NCBI GenBank assembly: GCA_018333075.1
Contig: BORH01000018.1
Location: 27,570-91,569, forward strand
Origin: Heyndrickxia sporothermodurans
GTDB taxonomy: Bacteria; Bacillota; Bacilli; Bacillales; Bacillaceae_C
Length of the DNA stretch: 64,000 nucleotides
Direction of reading: 5' to 3'
Below the pieces are notes generated by a model. That model saw only the letters and a program-made list of their open reading frames with translations. It did not search any database and was not told where the DNA came from. Shown here piece after piece: positions 45,046-52,438 of this stretch. Each line of letters starts with the position of its first letter. The first letter of the stretch is position 1. The position numbers were made by a program, and so were the translations under genes.

Positions 45046-45400
45046 ATGAAATATTTAATTAACAACATTTACTTTTGTATTTGGAGATAAATGGTCCACT
45101 TACTCAAAAGAAATAAATGACCAAGTTCAAATGAGGTTTTTATAAATAAAACAACCTGAGATTTGCTAGGCTCAGGTTATTGTTAATTTCGTTCACGGAC
45201 AAGCAAGGTGTGATAAGTATCGCAACCAGCTTGTCCCTTTTTGTAATAAATTGCAATAATCCGTAAGCTTAGGACAACTACCAGTCAAATTTCCGGTTAT
45301 TTCGAGAAAACCATCTACATAAGATTAATTTGAAAGGGAAATCAGACTCTCCTAAGAACTATTTTCACAATTTTAGGTGTTATGAAAGGTGGTGACTAAC
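45046..45400. other. Gap before pqqA
   Basis: No gene of usual type. A hairpin AACCTGAG/CTCAGGTT (45153-45178) followed by ATTGTTAATTTCG is terminator-like. No promoter with good spacing is obvious before pqqA. Confidence 0.4.
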
Positions 45401-45475
45401 ATGTGGAAGAAGCCTGAATATAAAGTAATTAATACATCTTCTGAGGTGACAATGTACGCCTATGTTGGTAAATAG
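45401..45475 (+). CDS. pqqA: PQQ precursor peptide PqqA
   Basis: A 24-residue peptide: MWKKPEYKVINTSSEVTMYA then YVGK. The core EVTMY holds the Glu (15) and Tyr (19) that are cross-linked by PqqE and become the PQQ skeleton, with the usual three-residue spacing. The MWKKP start also matches known PqqA peptides. GAAAGGTGG precedes the ATG at normal distance. Its place ahead of pqqB to pqqE confirms the assignment. It is short enough to be missed by most gene finders. Confidence 0.93.
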   Translation: MWKKPEYKVINTSSEVTMYAYVGK

Positions 45476-45529
45476 CGTAGGTTTCACTTGCTATAGATAG
45501 TTAACAAAAACAATAGGTGGTGCAATAGA

Positions 45530-45772
45530 ATGAATCGTTACTTAAAATCAGGACTGGGTGCGGTTATTGGGGTTGCTACAACAGGCTTATGGTTAGGCGT
45601 CGATCTATTAACTCCTGAACCAATTGGAGATTATTTATTATTTTCCTTAATGGGTATCTCCAATGGGGTAATTGGATGGCAAGTTGGAAGGCTTGTGGAG
45701 AAATCTCGAAAAGCTAGCCAGAACGAAGTCAACGGGGAAAGGAATGAACCCATATTCGAATTAAAGTCTTAG
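45530..45772 (+). CDS. Small membrane protein between pqqA and pqqB
   Basis: 80 residues with two predicted membrane helices (LGAVIGVATTGLWLGVDLL and YLLFSLMGISNGVIGWQVG) and a charged tail. AATAGGTGG precedes the ATG. Unrecognised. Its last 19 bases overlap the start of pqqB, so translation of the two is probably coupled. It might tether or export a PQQ intermediate, but nothing in the sequence shows this. Confidence 0.72.
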   Translation: MNRYLKSGLGAVIGVATTGLWLGVDLLTPEPIGDYLLFSLMGISNGVIGWQVGRLVEKSRKASQNEVNGERNEPIFELKS

Positions 45773-46686
45773 GAACAGCGGCAGGAGGTGGATTTCCACA
45801 GTGGAACTGTGCATGTATAAATTGTAGAGAGGTTCGCAAAGGGAACGAATTATTCCGACCATTGTTACAATCTTCTCTTGCAATAAGTGCAAATGAAAGG
45901 GATTGGTATCTTATAAATGCTGGCCCTGATGTTCACCAACAAATCGAGTCCTATCCTTCACTGCATGCTGGCCCTGGTATAAGAGAAACCCCTTTAGCAG
46001 GAGTTATTTTAACGGATGCTGAGCTGGATCATACAATCGGGTTATTATCACTAAGAGAAGGCTCTTGTTTAACCATTTATGGAACAGAAAACGTACGAAA
46101 AACCTTGCATTCCGCCTTTCCGGTACTTCCGATGTTACAAAGCTATTGTTCTTGGCAATGGAAGTCTCTTTCCCCTGAATGTTTGCAACTGATAGGACCT
46201 TCTGATGAAGATTACGAAGAAACAATTGTCGTTGAGACAGTTCCAGTTTCAAGGAAACCACCACTTTATACAAAGTGGAAAAACGAGGAGTTTATTCCGT
46301 CAGAAATTTGGGAGGTCGGGTTGGTTTTCCATAATAAGAAAACAGGCAAGTGTCTTGCATATTTCCCTACACTGGAAGAGATAACCACTTCCGTGGAAGA
46401 AAGCTTAATGAAAGCAGATATTTTAATGGTAGATGGTACCTTTTGGGCAGAGGATGAATTGGTACAAATGGGTGCAACGAAGCGTGTTGCGCGAAATATG
46501 GGGCATTTGCCAATTGGTGGAAGTGGAGGGACGGCGGAAAAGTTAGCGGCGTTTCCAGCTGAGCGGAAAATCCTAATACACATTAACAATAGCAATCCCA
46601 TTTTGAAAATAGGTTCCGTGGAAAGAAATAAATTAGAGGGAATGGGGTTTGAAGTTGCTTTTGATGGCATGGAAGTGGAGGTGTAA
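45754..46686 (+). CDS. pqqB: PQQ biosynthesis protein PqqB, probable ATT start
   Basis: 310 residues if read from ATT 45754: RIKVLGTAAGGGFPQWNCAC then INC, the family N-terminus with the zinc-binding CxCxxC (Cys19, 21, 24). A TGA lies two codons upstream, and no ATG, GTG or TTG precedes this segment in frame; the first, TTG 45862, would delete 36 conserved residues. GGGGAAAGG lies 10-17 bases upstream. PqqB is a metallo-beta-lactamase-fold protein, proposed to hydroxylate the cross-linked tyrosine. DAELDHTIGLLSLREG and HLPIGGSGGT are conserved. The start overlaps the preceding small gene by 19 bases. Confidence 0.9.
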   Translation: MRIKVLGTAAGGGFPQWNCACINCREVRKGNELFRPLLQSSLAISANERDWYLINAGPDVHQQIESYPSLHAGPGIRETPLAGVILTDAELDHTIGLLSLREGSCLTIYGTENVRKTLHSAFPVLPMLQSYCSWQWKSLSPECLQLIGPSDEDYEETIVVETVPVSRKPPLYTKWKNEEFIPSEIWEVGLVFHNKKTGKCLAYFPTLEEITTSVEESLMKADILMVDGTFWAEDELVQMGATKRVARNMGHLPIGGSGGTAEKLAAFPAERKILIHINNSNPILKIGSVERNKLEGMGFEVAFDGMEVEV

Positions 46687-46688
46687 TC

Positions 46689-47426
46689 ATGCACGGAAAA
46701 AGTATGTCAATCAGCGGAGAAGAGCATCAGAAAGAGATTTGGTCCCAAGATGAATTTACTGAACGTTTAAAGGCTGTTGGCCGGTCCTATTACCATGATA
46801 AACATCCTTTTCATATAAAAATGCATGAGGGAGCTTTGAGTCGGGAGCAATTTCAAGGCTGGGTTGCAAACCGATACTACTATCAGAAGTCGGTTCCAAT
46901 TAAAGATGCCGCAATTCTTTCAAACTTGCCATCCCGAGAATTACGACGTGAATGGATTGGGCGTATTATCGACCATGACGGCACACATGATCAAGGTGGC
47001 GGTATTGAGGCGTGGCTAAGACTGGGAGAAGCTGTTGGGTTATCTAGGGAAGAAATTATACAGGAAAAAAGAGTCGTACCAGGTGTTTGTTTTGCGGTGG
47101 ATGCTTATGTAAACTTTGCGCGAACAAAACCGTGGATCGAGGCAGTTGCCTCTTCGTTAACAGAGTTGTTTTCCCCTGACCTTATTTTTAAGAGAATGAA
47201 GGTAATGGAACGATTGTATCCTTGGATTGACAGCACTGGTTTTGAATATTTTCAAAACCGTTTGAGCCAGGCACCCCGTGATTCGAATACCGCTTTAAAG
47301 CTTGTGTTGTCTTATTGTCGTACCCCTGAGGAGCAACAAAAAGCGGTAGAAGCATTACGTTTTAAATGTGATGTGTTATGGGTGCAGCTTGATGCCATTG
47401 AAAAAGCTTTCCCGCTAAATACGTAA
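46689..47426 (+). CDS. pqqC: Pyrroloquinoline-quinone synthase PqqC
   Basis: 245 residues. PqqC catalyses the last step, ring closure and oxygen-dependent oxidation of AHQQ to PQQ. The seven-helix haem-oxygenase-like fold is recognisable: YYHDKHPFHIKMHEG, GWVANRYYYQ, REWIGRIIDHDG, GGIEAWLRLGEAVGL, CFAVDAYVNFAR, SSLTELFSP. After ELFSP, where the Klebsiella enzyme as I recall has an active-site His (His154), this protein has Ile. The ATG follows pqqB by two bases with GTGGAGGTG as its site. Confidence 0.95.
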   Translation: MHGKSMSISGEEHQKEIWSQDEFTERLKAVGRSYYHDKHPFHIKMHEGALSREQFQGWVANRYYYQKSVPIKDAAILSNLPSRELRREWIGRIIDHDGTHDQGGGIEAWLRLGEAVGLSREEIIQEKRVVPGVCFAVDAYVNFARTKPWIEAVASSLTELFSPDLIFKRMKVMERLYPWIDSTGFEYFQNRLSQAPRDSNTALKLVLSYCRTPEEQQKAVEALRFKCDVLWVQLDAIEKAFPLNT

Positions 47427-47472
47427 TCGAAGGTTCCTTACTTATAAGAAAAAAGGATTGGTGGTGAAGTAA

Positions 47473-47778
47473 ATTTTAGTTAATAGCTATCCTAAGCTTG
47501 CTGCAAAAGCTCGACTTAAATTTGATAAAGTGAGAGAAAAACATCTCCTCTTATTACCGGAAAAGGTTGTGGTCATGAACGAAACCGCCGCCTCTATCCT
47601 TATTCTATGTGATGGAAGCCTAGCGGTGCATAGCATAGTTAAAAAAATTAGAGATTCTTTGCAGACCGGCTCAGAATCAATGGAAACAGAGTCATTGCCC
47701 GATTTGAAAACAATGGAGGCTGATATATTAGAATTTCTGCAAGAAATGTCAGATCAAGGATGGGTGGTGATTCCCTAA
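47473..47778 (+). CDS. pqqD: PqqA-binding chaperone PqqD, probable ATT start
   Basis: 101 residues if read from ATT 47473. PqqD binds PqqA and presents it to PqqE. The conserved opening ARLKFDKVREKHLLLLPEKV lies upstream of the first conventional in-frame start (GTG 47530). A TAA directly precedes ATT, and no ATG, GTG or TTG lies between, so ATT (third base T) is the only likely start. GGTGGTGAAG is at 4-6 base spacing. The rest (MNETAASILILCDGSLAVHS and the helical C-terminus) fits the winged-helix RRE fold. Confidence 0.88.
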   Translation: MLVNSYPKLAAKARLKFDKVREKHLLLLPEKVVVMNETAASILILCDGSLAVHSIVKKIRDSLQTGSESMETESLPDLKTMEADILEFLQEMSDQGWVVIP

Positions 47779-47780
47779 AC

Positions 47781-48911
47781 ATGACACAATCGAAGCGAAT
47801 TAGCAGCAATCGCATCGGAGCCCCATTTTCGATTCTTGCAGAGTTGACACATCGTTGTCCTTTGCATTGTCCATATTGTTCCAACCCTTTAGAGTTAACA
47901 CTTGAGAAAGAGGAGTTGGCAACGGAAGATTGGTGCCGTGTTTTGACAGAGGCTGCCGATTTGGGAGTAGTAGAAGTTCACTTTTCTGGAGGGGAGCCCC
48001 TTTTACGTGACGACTTAGAAACGTTAATCCGTCATGCCAATGATTTAGAGATGTATACGAACCTTATTACAAGCGGTATTGGATTATCGAAGGAAAAGGT
48101 GCATCAATTAAAGTTGGCCGGATTAGCAAATGTGCAGATAAGCTTTCAGGCAGCCGAAGCAAGGCTTTCCAATATAATCGGAGGATATAAAGCATTTGAG
48201 AAGAAACTAGAAGCTGCTAAAGCGGTAAAAGAAGCCGAATTGCATTTATCCTTAAATGTTGTAATACATCGAATGAATATTGATCAATTGCAGGAGATTA
48301 TTCAGCTTGCAGAGGAATTGGGAGCTGAACGATTGGAATTGGCAAATGCACAATATTATAACTGGGCATTGCTCAATCGAGAGCGGTTATTGCCAAACCG
48401 AGAACAAATCAAAAGGGCAAATGAAATCTATATTGCTGCTAAAGAGCAGCTTCAAAGAGAAATGGAAATTATTTGGGTTATTCCTGATTATTATGCATCT
48501 ACTCCAAAGCCTTGTATGGGCGGCTGGGGCACAATCGGTTTCACAGTAGCACCAAATGGAGCTGTTCTGCCTTGTCCTACAGCAGGCATAATTGAGGGTC
48601 TTACATTTGAGAATGTCCGTAAGTCTTTACTAAAACAAATTTGGTACGAATCGAAGTCCTTTAACAACTTCCGTGGCGAAGAATGGATGCCAGAACCTTG
48701 CTGTTCTTGTGATCTCCGTCATGAAGATGGAGGGGGCTGCCGTTGCCAGGCTTTTGCTTTAACCAGAAATGCATCTGCTACGGATCCAGTTTGTGAGTGG
48801 TCACCGGATCATTATCTAATTGAAGCGGCCATACAGGAAATAAACGACAAACCTACCACCCCTATGATTTATCGGAAATTTCTTCAAAAAAAACCTTCAT
48901 CAAAAAAATGA
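47781..48911 (+). CDS. pqqE: PqqA peptide cyclase PqqE (radical SAM)
   Basis: 376 residues from ATG 47781; an in-frame ATG at 47760 lies within pqqD and lacks a good site. PqqE forms the Glu-Tyr carbon-carbon cross-link in PqqA. The radical SAM cluster motif CPLHCPYC is at Cys26, 30 and 33. The SPASM part has the auxiliary cluster ligands: PCMGGWGTIGF, VLPCPTAG, PCCSCDLRHEDGGGCRCQ and ATDPVC, as in proteobacterial PqqE. It follows pqqD by two bases, and a terminator follows. Confidence 0.96.
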   Translation: MTQSKRISSNRIGAPFSILAELTHRCPLHCPYCSNPLELTLEKEELATEDWCRVLTEAADLGVVEVHFSGGEPLLRDDLETLIRHANDLEMYTNLITSGIGLSKEKVHQLKLAGLANVQISFQAAEARLSNIIGGYKAFEKKLEAAKAVKEAELHLSLNVVIHRMNIDQLQEIIQLAEELGAERLELANAQYYNWALLNRERLLPNREQIKRANEIYIAAKEQLQREMEIIWVIPDYYASTPKPCMGGWGTIGFTVAPNGAVLPCPTAGIIEGLTFENVRKSLLKQIWYESKSFNNFRGEEWMPEPCCSCDLRHEDGGGCRCQAFALTRNASATDPVCEWSPDHYLIEAAIQEINDKPTTPMIYRKFLQKKPSSKK

Positions 48912-48940
48912 GAAAGAAATAAAAATAAGCTTTGAATTTT

Positions 48941-48980
48941 GGTGCCATATGGATTCTGCCATCTTGGCACTTCTTTTGTT
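48941..48980 (+). terminator. Terminator after pqqE
   Basis: GGTGCCATATGG (48941-48952) pairs imperfectly with CCATCTTGGCAC (48959-48970), followed by TTCTTTTGTT. Ends the pqq operon. Confidence 0.75.
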
Positions 48981-49038
48981 GTTTAAGAAATTATAAAATA
49001 TTCGCATTGCGGATAACTTTCTGAAGAGCGAGGTTTAC

Positions 49039-49187
49039 GTCTAGCTCCAGCTCCTATCGACTAGTTGACTTCAGGACTACTCCCTACGATAAGTCAACAT
49101 CGATTCGCCTTTGGCTCATCGTGTTTCCTTTATCTCAGTCGAAGTCCCGAAAGGAAGTACGTCGATGAGCAAGGCGCTTGCGCTTTT
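49039..49187. repeat. Dispersed palindromic repeat, copy 1
   Basis: It starts GTCTAGCTCCAG and ends GGCGCTTGCGCTTTT, with a self-complementary interior (GACTTCAGGACTACTCC... and AGTCGAAGTCCCGAAAGG). Elements with these ends are common in Bacillaceae intergenic regions. The copy at 49873-50017 shares the ends and the central CCCTACGATAAGTCAACATC. Confidence 0.75.
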
Positions 49188-49227
49188 GTTCTTCGGAGGA
49201 AATTATTTATTTTTTCCTTTTAGCCAA

Positions 49228-49608
49228 TTAAGTGATTAAAGTAAAGAGAATTGAGGTTGCAAGACTAATCCAAACGAGAAGGATAACAATCGCCGCAGCC
49301 CAATTTTTCTGCAGCTTGGAGGAGTTTTGACTAGCGATAGCCTTACATTCTTCTAATATACTCTTTGGAATCATAGCAAAAGCTCCTATTATCCCTAAAG
49401 GAAGCAGGATAGCTTCATCCACATAGCCTAATATCGGAATAACATCAGGAATAAAATCGATAGGGCTTAAAGCATAGGCTACTATTAAAATTGAAAAAGC
49501 CTTTGCGTACCAAGGTGTTTCCGCATGACGATTTGCTAAGTATAAAATATAAATATTACGCTTTATATTTTGTACAAGTTCTTTCCATTTGTTCAATTTA
49601 CTGGCCAT
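49228..49608 (-). CDS. YkvA-like DUF1232 membrane protein
   Basis: 126 residues. The DUF1232 hallmark YALSPIDFIPDVIPILG is present, with two or three hydrophobic segments, the last at the C-terminus (AAIVILLVWISLATSILFTL). The family occurs widely with no clear function. It is on the opposite strand to the pqq genes and lies between two dispersed repeats, so it is probably a separate acquisition. Confidence 0.85.
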   Translation of the reverse strand: MASKLNKWKELVQNIKRNIYILYLANRHAETPWYAKAFSILIVAYALSPIDFIPDVIPILGYVDEAILLPLGIIGAFAMIPKSILEECKAIASQNSSKLQKNWAAAIVILLVWISLATSILFTLIT

Positions 49609-49872
49609 ACTTTTAACACCCTTCTCGAAAATTCTTAAAAATCCCTTTCCGATTTTTGCTCTCTCCTCTATTTTGCTTCAATTATGATTTTCTAAACATG
49701 TTATGAAAGAAGACTTTTATTTGCTTTAAGGGGATAAATACTACCATGCATAAATAGCTTCGGGATTGGAACTATAATAAATACTCGAAATACATGGAAG
49801 TAATGGAATTTCTTAACGGGTAAAAAATTATAAAATTTACTAAGGATATTACGCATGAAAAGTGTCTGCGGT
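49609..49872. other. Gene-free stretch between ykvA-like gene and second repeat
   Basis: I find no gene or clear signal in it; it is AT-rich and may contain the promoter of the minus-strand gene. Confidence 0.4.
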
Positions 49873-50017
49873 GTCTAGCTCCAGCGCCTATCGGCTAGCG
49901 GATTTCGTAGTCTTCTCCCTACGATAAGTCAACATCGACTCGTCCCTCGCCGTGTCTCTTTTATCTTAGTCGAAGACTACGAAATCCGTACGCTAGAGCT
50001 GCGGCGCTTGCGCTTTT
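49873..50017. repeat. Dispersed palindromic repeat, copy 2
   Basis: Same ends as copy 1 (GTCTAGCTCCAGCG and GGCGCTTGCGCTTTT). Arms GATTTCGTAGTCTTC (49901-49915) and GAAGACTACGAAATC (49972-49986) are perfectly complementary, so the transcript would fold into a long hairpin. Confidence 0.8.
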
Positions 50018-50054
50018 CTTATAATAATGTATTTATGAAATGGTGTGATGAAAA

Positions 50055-51311
50055 GTGAATAGGAAACTTACTAAGAGCCATGCTTCAGATACCCCTATGC
50101 AGGCTAAAAAGCTAATGCTTGTCAATGCCTTGCGAAGCATTGGGCAGGGGATGTTAGTAGTTGATTTGGCACTTTATCTCCATGTATTGGGATGGAGTAC
50201 AGCAGCAATTGGCAGTGTCCTTGCAGCGGGGGGATTGCTTGGTGTCGGACTCTCACCTGTCATTGGCATATATAGCGACCGATGTGGAAGAAAACTGTTT
50301 ATTCTTATTTATGAATTTTTAACCGCAGGATGTGCCGTAGTCGGAGTTTTTTCTACAGACTTCCTTTTATTATTTTTAGCGATTACATTTTCAGGTTTTG
50401 GGAAAGCCGATGCCGGTTCTCCGAGTCCGTGTGCACCTGCAGAGCAAGCATGGCTGGCCACTTTCATTCCTACAGAAAATCGGGGCAAGGTATATAGCTT
50501 GAATAATGCTCTAAGCTTTTTTGGAATGGCGGCAGGTGCGGTTATGGCTGGATCAGCTGCATTATGGGAGGGGTTTCTATTCGGAGCTACATCCTATCGG
50601 CTCACTTTTTTTATTGTATTTATTTTATATCTTGTCACAGCTCTTATTATTTTCACTATTGGTGAAGGAGAGGCTATACATAGTAGGAAAACAGTAACCG
50701 GAATTTTAGAAAAAGAAATATTGAATAAAGAAAATGTAGCGGTTTTCAAACTTGCTGCCATTAATGTCTTGAATGGGATTGCTATTGGATTAACGGGGCC
50801 AATGATGTCTTATTGGTTTGCAGCTAAATTTGGAGCAAGCACTACTCAAATCGGAGGCACGTTAGCTTTAACCTTTTTCGCTACAGGTGTCACCTCGCTT
50901 TTTCAGGCAAAATTATCTCGAAAACATGGAACCATTCGATCAATTGTATTAGTTCGATTTATTGCAAGCATGCTCTTGATATTGATGCCTTTATTATCGA
51001 GTTATATACTTGCATCCATCCTTTATATAATACGAACAGCACTAAACCGTGGTACACAAGGGGCGCAGCAAGCACTTAGCGTTAGCTTGACACGCGACAG
51101 GAGACGCGGTTTTGCGTCAAGTATTAATTCCCTGTCCATGCGTCTTCCGATTTCGGTAGGCCCGTATATCAGCGGTTATCTTTTTGGTTTAGGCTCACTT
51201 GCCATGCCTTTTTACATAGCCTCCGGTTTACAAATTAGTTTTGCATATTTATATGGGAGAATATTTAGTACTTATGAATTTAAGTTGAAGTCCCATGCGT
51301 CATCCGGGTGA
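50055..51311 (+). CDS. Major facilitator superfamily transporter
   Basis: 418 residues with about twelve membrane helices. The MFS loop 2-3 motif is GIYSDRCGRK, and a second, weaker form lies after helix 8 (KLSRKHGTIRS). Substrate cannot be told. It is the last gene before the island end, on the same strand as the pqq genes but 1.1 kb downstream, so export of PQQ is only a possibility. GTGGTGTGATG lies before GTG/ATG at the start. Confidence 0.85.
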   Translation: MNRKLTKSHASDTPMQAKKLMLVNALRSIGQGMLVVDLALYLHVLGWSTAAIGSVLAAGGLLGVGLSPVIGIYSDRCGRKLFILIYEFLTAGCAVVGVFSTDFLLLFLAITFSGFGKADAGSPSPCAPAEQAWLATFIPTENRGKVYSLNNALSFFGMAAGAVMAGSAALWEGFLFGATSYRLTFFIVFILYLVTALIIFTIGEGEAIHSRKTVTGILEKEILNKENVAVFKLAAINVLNGIAIGLTGPMMSYWFAAKFGASTTQIGGTLALTFFATGVTSLFQAKLSRKHGTIRSIVLVRFIASMLLILMPLLSSYILASILYIIRTALNRGTQGAQQALSVSLTRDRRRGFASSINSLSMRLPISVGPYISGYLFGLGSLAMPFYIASGLQISFAYLYGRIFSTYEFKLKSHASSG

Positions 51312-51399
51312 AATGAAGATAACTTTTTTATATATAAAAACAAAGTCAAACCTTAATACAATAATGATTAAATATTTCTTCATATGGTATGCACAAATC
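51312..51399. other. Island right flank
   Basis: Gene-free, AT-rich sequence between the transporter and attR. Confidence 0.5.
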
Positions 51400-51459
51400 A
51401 AAGAACGTAAAAAAATGGTCTTAAAGGCTCATCGTGCACCTCAGTTTTCAAAACGTTAA
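51400..51459 (+). mobile_element. Island right attachment site (attR): degenerate second copy of the rpsI 3' end
   Basis: AAAGAACGTAAAAAA, GGTCTTAAAGGC, TCGTGCACCTCAGTT and TCAAAACGTTAAT match the last 60 bases of rpsI (26290-26352) in order, with small indels that break the frame. The last 15 bases include the att core with one mismatch. It is the displaced end of rpsI and marks the right edge of the 25-kb island. Confidence 0.88.
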
Positions 51460-51722
51460 TATATCGACGGTTCTAAGGCTCTTTTCACTTTTGTTGTAAG
51501 GGTCTTTTTTTAGTATAAAAGAACGATTGCTCAAACATTGCAAAGGTACATTAATTTTGATTTGTGATCGGCAGTGGGAAGAAGGAAATGCAACATTAAC
51601 ACACAAAACAAACTTAGTCTTAGGTCACGCTTCAATCATACTTACTTCAATTGGAAATATTATGTATGTATGAATCTTGTTTAGGAATAATAATAGGAAA
51701 TATGCATAAAAGGAGAGAAATC
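51460..51722. other. Region right of attR
   Basis: No gene is supported. AAGGGTCTTTTTTT at 51500 could be what is left of the original rpsI terminator. Confidence 0.4.
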
Positions 51723-51968
51723 ATGCCAATTGAAGGAGTAAAATACCAAATATCTCAGGCTATTCAGTGTAATTTTAATTCTGCAGAAGTATTGTCAGTT
51801 GTAAGGAATGATGGAAGGACTGTGCAATTTACTCTTGGAGAAGGTAAAGGCTATGGCTCAATGCCAGTCGAGCATTTAAATTATTTATTAAGGAAAGAGA
51901 GCTTAACTCAAATCCCAGGTCAGCGGGGATTATTGAATAGGGAAAATAGTGAGAAACAAATTGGATAA
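51723..51968 (+). CDS. Small hypothetical protein
   Basis: 81 residues from ATG 51723 (MPIEGVKYQISQAIQCNFNS), preceded by AAAAGGAGAG. A longer in-frame start at 51651 has no ribosome binding site. No signal peptide or known motif; soluble and mixed alpha/beta by composition. Not recognised. Confidence 0.65.
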   Translation: MPIEGVKYQISQAIQCNFNSAEVLSVVRNDGRTVQFTLGEGKGYGSMPVEHLNYLLRKESLTQIPGQRGLLNRENSEKQIG

Positions 51969-52438
51969 GAATCTCATGCATTAGCCAGAATTAATTTTCA
52001 TCCATTTCAATATTTTTGGAATGGACTTTTTATATTATTAACCTCCTTTTTTTATTTCCGTTATTAAATTGTAGCTTCATCTTCCTCTATATTTTTTGAA
52101 AAAAATTCATTTGTTATCTCTTATAGTTTCCTCTTATACTACAGAAATTTAATATTTTTCTTATCTTTAGAATCAACAGTTTATATAAAAAAGAAATCAA
52201 ATTTTCCGAATATTACGAAATACCTATTGAACATTTTATGTAAGCCCTTTATATTAGGAAGTGAATGGGGGTTTTATCCACTATTATTGTTGTTTTAGGA
52301 GGAATCATCCATTCTTTCGTGGAGATATCTCAAGAGAACTAAGGGGGGTAAAGGGGTGACTTTTGCTTAAGGAGAATTGTTAATTTGTATGGATGCAATA
52401 AAAGTGATCTTCTAACTATTTTAACATGGGGGTAGCGA
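51969..52438. other. Long gene-free region before the DUF4855 gene
   Basis: About 470 bases, very AT-rich, with GGAGGAATCATCC at 52300 and AAGGGGGGTAAAGGGGTG at 52340 but no open frame worth calling. Such a long leader suggests regulated expression of the following secreted-protein genes, yet no known riboswitch is recognisable. Confidence 0.4.

Noticed and set aside
45862-46686. TTG 45862 as the true start of pqqB
   Set aside because: It would remove 36 conserved residues, including the zinc-binding CxCxxC.
47530-47778. GTG 47530 as the true start of pqqD
   Set aside because: It would remove the conserved ARLKFDKV segment, and the better ribosome binding site lies before ATT 47473.
51471-51513. 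Terminator right of attR
   Set aside because: There is a T-run after AAGGGTC, but I find no complementary stem.
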